A stretch of DNA of 64,000 bases from an uncultured Spirochaetaceae bacterium (GTDB taxonomy: Bacteria > Spirochaetota > Spirochaetia > Sphaerochaetales > Sphaerochaetaceae), in assembly GCA_944390725.1 (NCBI GenBank), contig CALXQU010000007.1, forward strand, positions 45,005-109,004, read 5' to 3'. This document shows, piece after piece, positions 8,187 to 18,000 of this stretch (position 1 is its first letter; each line of letters begins with the position of its first letter). The notes under the pieces are model-generated. The model was not told the DNA's origin. It searched no databases and saw only the letters and a list, made by a program, of their open reading frames with translations. Made by a program: the position numbers and the translations under genes.

Positions 8187-9023
8187 ATGGACAGTAAGCT
8201 TTTGGAACAGCTTAAGGACCTGGCCTTTGACATCAGAGTCAAGACCATCAGGGAAATAGCATGCTTCGGTTCCGGCCATATCGGGGGGAGCATGTCGATC
8301 GTGGAACTGCTGACATATCTCTACTATGCCGAAATGGATGTCGATGCGAAGGCCCCGAAGAAGGATGACCGCGACAGGCTTGCGGTATCGAAGGGGCATT
8401 CAGGCCCGGCTGTCTATGCGACCCTGGCAACGAAGGGCTTCTTCCCGGAGTCATGGCTTGAGACGCTCAACCAGGGAGGCACTAGCCTTCCTTCGCATTG
8501 CGATATGACGAAGACTCCCGGAGTCGACTTCACGGGAGGCTCCCTCGGGCAGGGCTTCTCGGCAGCCGTAGGCATCGCGCTTGGGCAGAGGCTCAAGGGC
8601 TATAAGTCGAGGACTTTCTCGATCGTCGGCGATGGCGAGGCCCAGGAAGGGCAGATCTATGAGGCCGCGGAAGCTGCCGGATCATGGAAGCTCGGCAATC
8701 TCTTCGCGTTCCTCGACCTCAACGGGCAGCAGCTCGATGGCTATACGAAGGACATCATCCCCTCCGGGGACGTGAAGGACAGATGGGAGTCATTCGGCTG
8801 GGATGTGCAGGTCTGCGAGAACGGCAATGACATTGCCCAGATCGCTGAGGCGATGGAGAAGGCCAAGGCAGTGGCCGACAAGCCGCATATGATCATCCTC
8901 AAGACGGTCAAGAGCTATGGATACATCCCTGGAGAAGGCGTCAAGGCGAACCATTCGATGCCGATTTCCAAGGAGCAGGCAGAGCAGGCCATCGAAGAGC
9001 TCAGGAAAAGGGAAGGGAGGTAA
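8187..9023 (+). CDS. Transketolase, N-terminal (TPP-binding) subunit
   Basis: A 278-residue protein equal to the N-terminal half of transketolase. It holds the thiamine diphosphate motif GDGEAQEGQIYEAAEAAG ending in the asparagine of AFLDLNGQQ, and the substrate histidines in GSGHIGGSMS and SKGHSG. It starts at ATG 8187 after AGAGGAGGAA. With the next gene it makes a split, two-subunit transketolase for the non-oxidative pentose phosphate pathway, an arrangement common in anaerobes and archaea. Confidence 0.93.
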   Translation: MDSKLLEQLKDLAFDIRVKTIREIACFGSGHIGGSMSIVELLTYLYYAEMDVDAKAPKKDDRDRLAVSKGHSGPAVYATLATKGFFPESWLETLNQGGTSLPSHCDMTKTPGVDFTGGSLGQGFSAAVGIALGQRLKGYKSRTFSIVGDGEAQEGQIYEAAEAAGSWKLGNLFAFLDLNGQQLDGYTKDIIPSGDVKDRWESFGWDVQVCENGNDIAQIAEAMEKAKAVADKPHMIILKTVKSYGYIPGEGVKANHSMPISKEQAEQAIEELRKREGR

Positions 9024-9026
9024 GCT

Positions 9027-9971
9027 ATGAAGGATGCACATGTTTTCTCGCATTACAAGGAAGCCGTAATCGGCGCGATCGTCGACCTCGCGGCAGAGCA
9101 TAAGGATATCGTATTCCTCGATGCCGACCTCTCGTCATGCATAGGCTCTACGGCATTCCAGAAGGCCTATCCCGACAGGTTCTTCAACTGCGGCATCGCA
9201 GAGGCCAACATGGCAGGAGTCGCTGCCGGACTGGCATCGATGGGCTTCACCCCGTTCATCCACTCCTTCGGCTGCTTCGCATCCAGGAGGGACTATGACC
9301 AGCTCTTCATCTCAGTCGGCTATACCCATCAGACTGTCCATGTGATTGGATCCGATCCCGGCATCACCGCGCAGTACAACGGCGGTACGCATATGCCTTT
9401 CGAGGATATCGCGCTGTTCAGGCAGATCCCTGGATTCGTGATCGTGGAGCCTTCCGATGCGCAGTCGCTCTATTCGCTTACGCAGCAGGTCTATGCCAAT
9501 GGCCATTCCTCATATATCAGGACGCCGCGCAAGGGCATCGTCTACCGCTATGATCCCGATGCCGAGATCGTGCTCGGGAAGGGAATCGAGCTTCTCGACG
9601 GAGAGGATGTCGCCATCATCGCGACAGGTGCGCTGATGGTCGATGCTGCCATGGGAGCCGCTGAGCTCCTGAAGGCCAAGGGCATCAAGGCCACGGTAGT
9701 CGACCTCCATACCGTCAGGCCCCTCGATACCGAGCTGATCGACAAGGTGGCAGCCCGCACAGGGCATGTGCTCGTCTGCGAGAACGGCAGGTACTGCGGC
9801 GGAGTCGGCGAGATGATCGCAGGGCATCTCGTGCAGTCCAATCCTGTGAAGATGTCATTCCTCAATGTCGGCGAGAGATTCGGCGAGGTCGGCAACCTCA
9901 AGTACCTTTCGCAGGCGTTCGGATTCAATGCCGAGACAATCGTCTCCAAGGTCGAGGCTCTGCTCAAGTGA
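9027..9971 (+). CDS. Transketolase, C-terminal subunit
   Basis: A 314-residue partner of the preceding subunit. It carries the pyrimidine-binding domain (FFNCGIAEANMAGVAAGLA, with the catalytic glutamate in this stretch) and the C-terminal transketolase domain (VVDLHTVRPLDTELI). The ATG at 9027 has GGAAGGGAGG upstream and lies three bases after the N-subunit stop, so both subunits are made from one mRNA. Confidence 0.93.
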   Translation: MKDAHVFSHYKEAVIGAIVDLAAEHKDIVFLDADLSSCIGSTAFQKAYPDRFFNCGIAEANMAGVAAGLASMGFTPFIHSFGCFASRRDYDQLFISVGYTHQTVHVIGSDPGITAQYNGGTHMPFEDIALFRQIPGFVIVEPSDAQSLYSLTQQVYANGHSSYIRTPRKGIVYRYDPDAEIVLGKGIELLDGEDVAIIATGALMVDAAMGAAELLKAKGIKATVVDLHTVRPLDTELIDKVAARTGHVLVCENGRYCGGVGEMIAGHLVQSNPVKMSFLNVGERFGEVGNLKYLSQAFGFNAETIVSKVEALLK

Positions 9972-10702
9972 AGCTCCAGCTCGAGACCATACCCGTATGG
10001 GACGGCGTCAAGGAAGGAAGCGAATGCTTCCTCTGCTCCCTGATGAAGCAGGCTGAGGAGGATGGCGTAAGATACTATCTCTCCTCGGCTGTCATGACGC
10101 CTGAGGTGAGGGTGGAAACCAATGAGAAGGGTTTCTGCCCCCATCATTTCCATCTGCTGGCAGAGGGCGGCAAGGCCCAGTCCCTCGGCCTCGTGATGGA
10201 TACCTATTACGATGAGGATTCCAGGATACTCGGCCCCTATATCGACAAGGTCATCGAATCAGGGAATGCCAGGAAGGCCCTGAAGGCGGTCTCTGCCTTC
10301 ATCAGCAAGGCGGAGGAGCGCGGCAGCGGATGCCTTATCTGCTCAAGGATGGAGGACAGGCTGATGCGCTACTGCTATACCGTGGCATCCCTGTGGCGTG
10401 ATGACCCTGAGTTCAGGTCCGCGCTCCTTGCCTCCAAGGGATTCTGCATGCACCATACGGCAGAGCTTGCGACGCGTTCGAAGGAAGCTCTCTCAGGCGA
10501 TGACCTCGCAGGCTTCCTCCATGATATCTTCTCCCTTCTCAAGACCAATCTCGCAAGGGTCAAGCAGGATGACTGGTGGCTTACGCAGATGTACAAGAGC
10601 GAGAACAAGGACAGCGACTGGCGCGGCTGCGAGGATGCCCATAAGAGGGCCGTCTACAAGCTCGTGGGCCAGTATCATGTGATGGATCCCATCAGGAAGT
10701 GA
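9968..10702 (+). CDS. DUF6062 family cysteine-rich protein
   Basis: A 244-residue cytoplasmic protein of unknown function. It starts at a GTG whose bases overlap the transketolase stop (GTGA), so it is translationally coupled. Two copies of a CxxC/CxHH pattern are visible: CFLC near residue 17 with CPHH near residue 55, and CLIC near residue 118 with CMHH near residue 157. This suggests an internal duplication with two metal sites, probably zinc or iron. The metal and function are inference. Its end overlaps the converging gene at 10692 by 11 bases. Confidence 0.75.
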   Translation: MKLQLETIPVWDGVKEGSECFLCSLMKQAEEDGVRYYLSSAVMTPEVRVETNEKGFCPHHFHLLAEGGKAQSLGLVMDTYYDEDSRILGPYIDKVIESGNARKALKAVSAFISKAEERGSGCLICSRMEDRLMRYCYTVASLWRDDPEFRSALLASKGFCMHHTAELATRSKEALSGDDLAGFLHDIFSLLKTNLARVKQDDWWLTQMYKSENKDSDWRGCEDAHKRAVYKLVGQYHVMDPIRK

Positions 10703-11195
10703 CCTTCTTCCTGCCTTTGAGCGGCAGATGCAGCTGCCTCGCTTCCTTCCTGCCGTATACGGGACGCTGCCTGAGCATCGTCTCGGCCCCTGTCTCCTTG
10801 TCTATGTGGATGTAGTCTATGGCGTCATCGGCGAATCTGTAGACGAGGAAGAAATCCCTGCCATGCATCGGCGTGAACGCCAGGGTGAGCGTCGCCTTCA
10901 CATCCTTGCCGAAAGCCTCGATCCGCTTCCGCTGCTGCGCTGTCAGGTATCTGCTGCACCAGAATACGGCGAGAGGGCAGGAATCATCGCGGTGGATGAG
11001 TATGTCAGCTCCATCGGTATCTATATCGATGCTGAGGGACGGAGGGAAATACGGCCGCAGCGAGAGCGCGATGCGGTGGGTGTCGGCGCTCTTGCTCTTC
11101 CTGCCCGGCATGTCATGGTTCTCCGTTGCCAGGTAATCCCTGACGCCGCTGATGAATGCTGAATAGATCGATGCCTTCTCTGTCAGGTCCTTCAT
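10692..11195 (-). CDS. Conserved hypothetical protein, coupled to osmC
   Basis: A 167-residue soluble protein that I do not recognise. The ATG at 11195 overlaps the osmC stop codon (ATGA), so it is translated with osmC. The sequence is basic at the C-terminus (GRKKVTS) and mixed alpha/beta in appearance, with no signal peptide and no membrane segment. Codon use matches its neighbours. It overlaps the converging DUF6062 gene by 11 bases. Confidence 0.7.
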   Translation of the reverse strand: MKDLTEKASIYSAFISGVRDYLATENHDMPGRKSKSADTHRIALSLRPYFPPSLSIDIDTDGADILIHRDDSCPLAVFWCSRYLTAQQRKRIEAFGKDVKATLTLAFTPMHGRDFFLVYRFADDAIDYIHIDKETGAETMLRQRPVYGRKEARQLHLPLKGRKKVTS

Positions 11196-11569
11196 GCGAA
11201 GCTGATTGCCACCTCCATGTCCGAGACGCCGGAAACGGTGGCGAATATGGAGCATTCGGCTTCTGCCTTCTCCACCAGCGCCCTGAACTCATCCCGGTCC
11301 TCGACGCCGCAGGCCGTTATCTCCAGGATAGTCGTCTTCAGCGTAGAGGGAATCCCGTCGCGCTTGATTCCCCTTACCTTGATATCCACGCTGCCCCAGG
11401 GCTTGTGCCCATAGGAAGCAAGCGTGAGGTAGAAGCATCCTGCAAGGGCTCCCAGAAGGTATTCATAGGGGCCCGTGGCTGCTGTATAGTCATATTCCCT
11501 GCCGAGCGAATTCTCGAAATAACGCCTGCTGTCGCTGAAGTGCGCTGTTATCGTCCGTTCCTTTGCCAT
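11192..11569 (-). CDS. OsmC family peroxidase-like protein
   Basis: A 125-residue member of the OsmC/Ohr family, thiol peroxidases that reduce organic hydroperoxides in the cytoplasm. The two family cysteines are seen in GALAGCFYLTL (about residue 45) and EAECSIFATV (about residue 106). Family members with this spacing are often annotated YhfA-like. The ATG at 11569 has TATAAT ending seven bases upstream on the complement and no ribosome binding site. It is the first gene of a two-gene operon. Confidence 0.85.
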   Translation of the reverse strand: MAKERTITAHFSDSRRYFENSLGREYDYTAATGPYEYLLGALAGCFYLTLASYGHKPWGSVDIKVRGIKRDGIPSTLKTTILEITACGVEDRDEFRALVEKAEAECSIFATVSGVSDMEVAISFA

Positions 11570-11576
11570 ATTATGG

Positions 11577-11582
11577 ATTATA
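11577..11582 (-). promoter_or_regulatory. -10 box of the leaderless osmC transcript
   Basis: On the complement TATAAT is followed by seven bases and then the start ATG (11567-11569). Confidence 0.6.
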
Positions 11583-11639
11583 GCACACAGTGATGCGCTG
11601 CCGCCTCTCCCCAGGCGTCCTCATATGTCAGAAAGGACG

Positions 11640-12761
11640 TCATCTTGATCCTGCGATGGCCCTATACGCAGCATAGGCAGATGCGAATGCGAAGGTAAGC
11701 GAATAGCCTCCCGTGTTGCTGTCGACGTCAAGGACGTCCCCGATGGCAAAGAGACCGGGGACAAGCCTGGATTCCATCGTGGCGGGGTCGAACTGCGATG
11801 TGTCGGCCCCTCCGCATGTAGACATCGCCGCGGAGGCGATAGGCCAGGCCCTGCTTGTGAATGACGTGATGCTGCGCTCTGCCGCCATCTCGTCGGCTCT
11901 GGAGAAGTTGCCCAGGTTCTTCCTTGACAGCGGCCCCAGCAGGGCAACGGCAAGCCTGGGCGGCACCGGAAGGGCATTCCTTGCCTCCTTCTTCGGGGAA
12001 GATGCCCTCAGCTTCCTTATGTCGGCATCAGCAAAGCGGATCGATACCTCATCGCCGTCGCCTATCCAGCGCGAGAGGTCCAGCACGGCCGGTCCGGAGA
12101 TGCCGTCGTGCGTGATCAGCAGGCTTCCCCTGCATGCCCTGCGGCCCGCGCGGATCTCCCCTTCCAGGGATATGCCCATCGCAGGGGTGAGCTTCCTCTC
12201 GAGCCGGAGCGGTGCGAGTGCGGGCCGTATCGGCGTTATGCGGTGGCCAAGGGCGGCGAGCAGCCTGGTGCCGCTGCCGTCCGAGCCTGTCTGCGGATAA
12301 TGTGAGCCGCCTGCCGCTATCACGACAGTGTCTGCTGCCAGCGTCCTGCCGCCGTCAAGCGCGATGCGGAAGATGCTCCCGTCCCAGGATACAGAGACGG
12401 CATTCCCGCTTATGATGTCCCCGGCTCTCCTGAGAAGCGCATCCCTGATGATATGGGCATCTTCCCCTGCAGGGAAAAGCCTTCCATCCTCGCATACCGA
12501 TTCGACCCCGAGTGCCCGGAAGCGTGCGGCTATATCCTCAGGGACATGGCCGTAGAGTACCTTCCTGATGAACTGCCTGCTGCCGTTGTAATGCGGAAGC
12601 AGGTCCTCCGGAGTGCCCTCATGGGTGAAGTTGCAGCGCCCGCCGCCTGTGAGCAGGAGCTTGCGGCCGCATTCTGCATTCTTCTCTATTATGGTGGCAG
12701 ATGGATAAAGAGCCGCAAGATACAGTCCTGCGGCTCCTCCTCCGATTATAGCTGATTTCAC
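11640..12761 (-). CDS. YhiN/HI0933-type flavoprotein
   Basis: A 373-residue FAD-binding oxidoreductase-like protein of the HI0933/YhiN family, whose reaction is not established. The N-terminal dinucleotide-binding motif is IIGGGAAGLYLA, followed by the family signature CGRKLLLTGGGRCNFTH around residue 31, and the C-terminal FAD contact is FAIGDVLDVDSNTGGYSL. It starts at a GTG (12761) overlapping the aspS stop (GTGA), so it is translationally coupled to aspS. Confidence 0.85.
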   Translation of the reverse strand: MKSAIIGGGAAGLYLAALYPSATIIEKNAECGRKLLLTGGGRCNFTHEGTPEDLLPHYNGSRQFIRKVLYGHVPEDIAARFRALGVESVCEDGRLFPAGEDAHIIRDALLRRAGDIISGNAVSVSWDGSIFRIALDGGRTLAADTVVIAAGGSHYPQTGSDGSGTRLLAALGHRITPIRPALAPLRLERKLTPAMGISLEGEIRAGRRACRGSLLITHDGISGPAVLDLSRWIGDGDEVSIRFADADIRKLRASSPKKEARNALPVPPRLAVALLGPLSRKNLGNFSRADEMAAERSITSFTSRAWPIASAAMSTCGGADTSQFDPATMESRLVPGLFAIGDVLDVDSNTGGYSLTFAFASAYAAYRAIAGSR

Positions 12762-14545
12762 TCGCCATCCGGCTTCACGATGGAAAGGTGAAGCTCCTCG
12801 AGCTGCTTGTCCTCCACATATGACGGGCTGTCGTCCATAGGGGAGAGCGCTGCCGTATTCTTCGGGAAGGCGATGACTTCCTTGATCGATGCCTCGTTGG
12901 CGATAATCATGCAGAGCCTGTCGATTCCCGGAGCGATTCCCCCGTGCGGCGGCGGTGAGAAGCGGAAGGCATCGAGCAGGAATCCGAATCTCTCCTTCGA
13001 GACCTCGTCAGGGATGTTGCAGATGCGGAAGATCCTCTTCTGCAGCTCCACGTCATGGATCCTTATCGAGCCTGATGCCAGCTCATATCCATTGAGCACG
13101 AGGTCGTACAGGTCGCCCTTGACTGCACCGGGGTCCGATTCGAGCGTGTCGATGTATTCTGCCTGCGGCATGCTGAACATGTGGTGAGCCGCTTCCCAGT
13201 GCCCCTCGTCCTCGTTGTATTCGAAGAGCGGGAAGTCGATGATCCAGCAGAACTCGAAGCCTTCCCTGATAAGCCCGAGGTCGGCACCGAGGCGTGAGCG
13301 CACGGCTCCCATGCTTGTGCAGCACTTCTTCCAGTCCTTATGCGCGACGAGGAGGATGACATCGCCATCCTTGGCGCCTGTCTCCGCCAGGACCTCTCCC
13401 TCAAGTCCCTGGAAGAACTTGGAGACTCCTCCTGCCAGGCTGCCATCCTCGACCTTCATCCATGCCAGGCCGTGCGCGCCGTAGATCTTGGCAGCGGCCT
13501 CGAGCTCGGAGAGGTACTTCCTCGTATAGTCATGGCCTTCCGTGCGGGGAGCGACGATATACTTCACATAGCCGCCTTCAGCGAGCGTCTCCGTGAAGGC
13601 ATTGAATGATGATTTCGCGGCAAAGGAGGAGGCATCATGGATTTCCACCCCGAACCTGAGGTCCGGCTTATCGGATCCATACGTGTTCATCGCGTCATGG
13701 TATGTAAGGCGCCTGAAATGGGCAGGGAGCTCGACGGAGAGCACTGACCTGAATACATAGCCGAAGAGATCTTCCATCAGCGACAGGACATCATCCCTCT
13801 TCACATAGCTCATCTCGATATCGAGCTGGGTGAACTCAAGCTGCCTGTCTCCCCTTGGGTCCTCGTCCCTGTAGCAGCGGGCGATCTGGAAGTACTTGTC
13901 GAAGCCCGATACCATCAGCAGCTGCTTGTAGAGCTGCGGTGACTGCGGAAGCGCGAAGAACTTGCCCGGGTAGATCCTCGAAGGCACGAGGAAATCCCTG
14001 GCCCCTTCCGGGGTGCTCCTGATAAGCGTCGGTGTCTCTATCTCAAGGAAGTCCGTCTTGTAGAAGAACTCCCTGATGGCCCTGACCACCATGTGCCTCA
14101 TCGCGATGCGCTCCTGCATGCCGAAGCATCTGAGGTCGAGGAAGCGGTACTTGAGCCTGAGGTCTTCCCTGGCATTGTTCTCCTGGTCGATCATGAACGG
14201 GAGGACATCGCACTTGGAAAGGATATCTATCTTCTCTGCCTTCACCTCTATCTCGCCTGTGGCCATATCGGGATTGATCATCTCCTGCGGCCTGCGGCGG
14301 ACCAGCCCCTTGACGGCGATGCAGTATTCGAGCTTCAGCTCGGCTGCCTTCTCCTGCAGTTCCCTGGATGCATCGTCATCGACGACTACCTGCGTCATCC
14401 CATAGCGGTCGCGGAGATTGATGAAATGGAGTGCGCCGTGGTTCCTGTCCCTGTGCACCCAGCCGTTCAGTATGACTGTCCTTCCTTCATCTGCGGCGCG
14501 AAGGCTTCCGCATGTGGCTGTACGCTGCATGAACGCTTCTTCCAT
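12758..14545 (-). CDS. aspS: Aspartyl-tRNA synthetase
   Basis: Charges tRNA-Asp (and tRNA-Asn if non-discriminating). The protein is 595 residues. The N-terminal OB-fold anticodon-binding domain (VILNGWVHRDRNHG) is followed by the class II core (ARDFLVPSRIYPGKFFALPQSPQ is motif-2-proximal) and motif 3 GGIAPGIDRLCMI near the C-terminus; the long GAD insertion of bacterial AspRS lies between. The ATG at 14545 has TAGGAG eight bases upstream; a second in-frame ATG at 14530 is less well placed. The yhiN-like gene follows with a 4-base overlap. Confidence 0.95.
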   Translation of the reverse strand: MEEAFMQRTATCGSLRAADEGRTVILNGWVHRDRNHGALHFINLRDRYGMTQVVVDDDASRELQEKAAELKLEYCIAVKGLVRRRPQEMINPDMATGEIEVKAEKIDILSKCDVLPFMIDQENNAREDLRLKYRFLDLRCFGMQERIAMRHMVVRAIREFFYKTDFLEIETPTLIRSTPEGARDFLVPSRIYPGKFFALPQSPQLYKQLLMVSGFDKYFQIARCYRDEDPRGDRQLEFTQLDIEMSYVKRDDVLSLMEDLFGYVFRSVLSVELPAHFRRLTYHDAMNTYGSDKPDLRFGVEIHDASSFAAKSSFNAFTETLAEGGYVKYIVAPRTEGHDYTRKYLSELEAAAKIYGAHGLAWMKVEDGSLAGGVSKFFQGLEGEVLAETGAKDGDVILLVAHKDWKKCCTSMGAVRSRLGADLGLIREGFEFCWIIDFPLFEYNEDEGHWEAAHHMFSMPQAEYIDTLESDPGAVKGDLYDLVLNGYELASGSIRIHDVELQKRIFRICNIPDEVSKERFGFLLDAFRFSPPPHGGIAPGIDRLCMIIANEASIKEVIAFPKNTAALSPMDDSPSYVEDKQLEELHLSIVKPDGE

Positions 14546-14704
14546 AAATTGGCTCCTATGTCCTTCGGATTCTATCATCACGGCAGATAAAAGAAAAGGA
14601 TAGCCAGGATGTCGTGGAATAACGACCATTAGGATATCTTCAGGATTTTCGCTTCCATATTGGTGGAAAGATGGTAATTTTGAGTAGAAGGATGGTGGTG
14701 CGTC

Positions 14705-15058
14705 TTGCCTGGAGTGGATCTCGACAATGGAATCATAACGGTTGCCGGCGAAAACGGCCGCGGCTTCTCGGTGGAAGCCTCGCGCATCAGGAAGCTTGTC
14801 TATTTCCCAGGGGCCTCATTTCCCGGGATATGGGATGATGATGCGCTCTTCATCTATGCCAGCGATGGCTTCCGGGAAGCCTGCGACATAGATGGCGAGA
14901 GATTCCCGGCCGGATGGGACCATGCCATCTGGGGAGCGGATATCATGCCGTTCCTGGATGCTGTCAGGAAGTCATCCTCCTATGATGTCCAGCCTGTCCT
15001 GGATGCTATCGCGGAGAAGGCAGGGCTCTTCCCAGGGAAAGCCAGGAAAGGGCCCTGA
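14705..15058 (+). CDS. Small hypothetical protein
   Basis: A possible 117-residue acidic protein with no family that I recognise. An in-frame stop at 14681 limits the start to a TTG at 14705 or a GTG at 14714; AGAAGGA at 14686-14692 is a loosely spaced ribosome binding site. Codon use is like that of neighbouring real genes, and the region is otherwise unexplained. The segment GWDHAIWGADIMPFLDAV is the most ordered-looking part. It converges on carB with 8 bases between the stops. Confidence 0.5.
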   Translation: MPGVDLDNGIITVAGENGRGFSVEASRIRKLVYFPGASFPGIWDDDALFIYASDGFREACDIDGERFPAGWDHAIWGADIMPFLDAVRKSSSYDVQPVLDAIAEKAGLFPGKARKGP

Positions 15059-15066
15059 GGATGGTG

Positions 15067-18000
15067 CTACCGCCTTGGTCCCTGCGGAAGCTCCCTGACG
15101 ATGAAGCGGTTCTCCTGCAGGTATCTGATGGCTTCTACGGCAGCCTTGGCGGCGCTGGTGGTAGTGGTATAAGGCACATGGGCGCGTACCGCTTCCGTAC
15201 GGATATCATCATCGCTCTTGCGCGAATGGAATCCCATAGGCGTGTTGATGATCAGGTCGGCCTTCCTCGCCCTTATGTAGTCCACGATATTCGGATGGCC
15301 ATCCTGCGTCTTGAGCACGACATCGGCAAGTATCCCTTCCTTGAAGAGGTCGCGTGCGGTTCCCTTTGTCGCGAGGAGTGAGAATCCCAGCTCCTGTAGC
15401 GACCTGGCAATCGGCGCAATCGTCCCGCGGTCCTTGCTGTTCACGCTGATGATGACCCTTCCCGATGTAGGCAGCCTGTTGGCGGCAGCGGCCTGGCTTT
15501 TCGCATATGCCTCGCCGAATGTCCTCCCATAGCCGACTACCTCGCCGGTGCTCCTCATCTCGGGGCCAAGCGCCGGGTCTACGCTCTGGAAGCGGTCGAA
15601 TGAGAAGACGGCTTCCTTGACAGCCCATCCCATTATGCATCTTCCTTCTGCCCATGAGCCCCTTTCCCTCACGAGCCCCTGCTGGACAAGGTCCTCGCCA
15701 AGCCATACGCGCACGGCTGCCTCGACAAGGTCGACTCCGCTTGACTTGGAGATGAATGGGACTGTCCTGCTTCCACGGGGATTGACCTCGATGATGTAGA
15801 GCTTCCCGTCCTTCTCCGCGAACTGTATGTTCATCAGCCCCTTCACGGAGAGATGCTTCGCAAGCCTGAGCGTCCATTCCCTCATCTGCGCGAGGATCTC
15901 CGGCTTGCTCTTGTAGGGCGGGAACACGGCAGCGCTGTCGCCGGAATGGATGCCTGCCGCTTCGATGTGCTGCAGTATGCCGCCGATGTATACAGATTCG
16001 CCATCCGATACGGCATCAAGGTCATATTCGAAGGCATCCTCGAGGAACTGGTCGACGAGGACCGGGGATTCCGGCGATATCGTGACCTCGGGCTTGGCGA
16101 TGAACTCATCGAGCCCGGATTCGTCATAGGCAATGAACATCGCCCTGCCGCCGAGCACGAATGATGGCCTGAGGAGGACAGGGAAGCCTATTTCCTCTGC
16201 CTTCTCCCGGATTTCGTCTATGCTTGAGGCGCTCCTGTTCTCTGGCTGGCGCAGCCCCAGCTCCTTCACAAGCTCCGAGAACAGCCCCCTGTCCTCGGTC
16301 CTGTCGATGGATGACAGCGATGTGCCGACGATATGGGCACCGTTCCTCTCGAGTTCCGCTGCCATGTTCAGCGGGGTCTGCCCGCCAAGCTGCACGACTA
16401 CATCGCGCGTCCCTTCCTTCCTCATGATGTCCAGCACTGTCTCCGCTGTCAGCGGCTCTATGTAGAGCCTGTCGGAGGTGTTGTAGTCGGTGGATACGGT
16501 CTCCGGGTTGCTGTTGACCATGATCGTCTTCCTGCCATGCTTCCTGAATGCCCGGGAAGAGAGGGTGCAGCAGGTGTCGAACTCGAGTCCCTGTCCGATC
16601 CTGTTGGGTCCTGATGCGAGGATGATGACCGCATCCTTGCCAAGCCCGGTCCCTTCATCCTCCTCCCCATAGGATGTATAGCAGTATGGGGTGAGCGCCT
16701 CGAACTCTCCTGCGCATGTATCCACGTAATGCCTTGCCGGGATGATATGCTCCGGCAGCGGCTCATCGGTCAGCGTCCTGATATGCTTATCCGACAGCCC
16801 TGCCTTCTTTGCCTTCAGGTAGAGCCCATCTGTCATGGGACCTGCAGCTATCTCGTCTTCCAGTTCCTTCATCTCCATCAGGATCGATAGGAAATAGATG
16901 TCGAAGCCGGTGATCCGCGAGAGCTTGCCCAGGTCTGTCTCGCCATCCTTTATGGCTGTATATGCGGCGAGATAGCGCAGCGGATGGGCGCTTCTGAGCA
17001 GGAGGTCGCTGTCGTATCTCGACTTGTCCAGCGCCGTTATGCCTTCCAGCTTCTGCTCCGATGACCTGAAGGCCTTGTTGATGGCCTCGAGCGCGGTGCG
17101 TCCCAGTGCCAGCGTCTCTCCTACGGAACGCATCTGCGTGCCGAGGGCCGCCGCCTCAAGCGGGAACTTCTCCAGCTCGAAGCGCGGCACCTTCACCGCG
17201 ACGTAGTCAAGCGCGGGCTCGAAGCATGATACGGAAGCCCCTGTGATCTCGTTCTGTACCTCGTCCAGCGTATATCCTACAGCCAGCTTCGCGGAAATCC
17301 TCGCAATCGGGAATCCCGTGGCCTTGCTGGCCAGCGCGGATGAGCGCGAGACGCGGGGATTCATCTCGATGACTACCATGCGGCTGTGGTCCGGTGAGAG
17401 GGCGAACTGCACATTCGACCCGCCGCAGTCGACCCCGACTGCGCGGAGGATCTCTATCGATGCCGTCCTCATCCTCTGGTATTCGTCATTGCTGAGCGTC
17501 TGTATCGGGGCAATCGTGATGGAGTCGCCGGTATGGACGCCCATCGGGTCTATGTTCTCGATAGAGCAGACGATGATGGCATTGTCCTTGCTATCGCGCA
17601 TGACCTCCATCTCGAATTCGCGCCAGCCGATAAGCGATTCCTCGATGAGGATCTCATGCACGGGGCTGACTTCCAGAGCCTTCTCCACAAGCGGTATGAA
17701 GTCCTCCTCCTTCTCGGCGATGGACCCGCCCATGCCTCCCAGCGTGAACGAGGGCCTGATGATGAGCGGAAGGGGGATATCCTCCTTCACCGCAAGCGCC
17801 TCCTCCACGGACCTGGCGATGCCGCTTCTGGCGCTCTCGTATCCCAGGCTTGTCATGATATCCTTGAAGATGCCCCTGTCCTCGGCTTTCTCTATGGCCT
17901 CGGCGGAAGCGCCTATGACCTTGACCCCGTACTTCTTAAGGATGCCTTCCTTTTCCAGCTCCATCGTCAGGTTGAGCGCCGTCTGCCCTCCCATTGTCGA

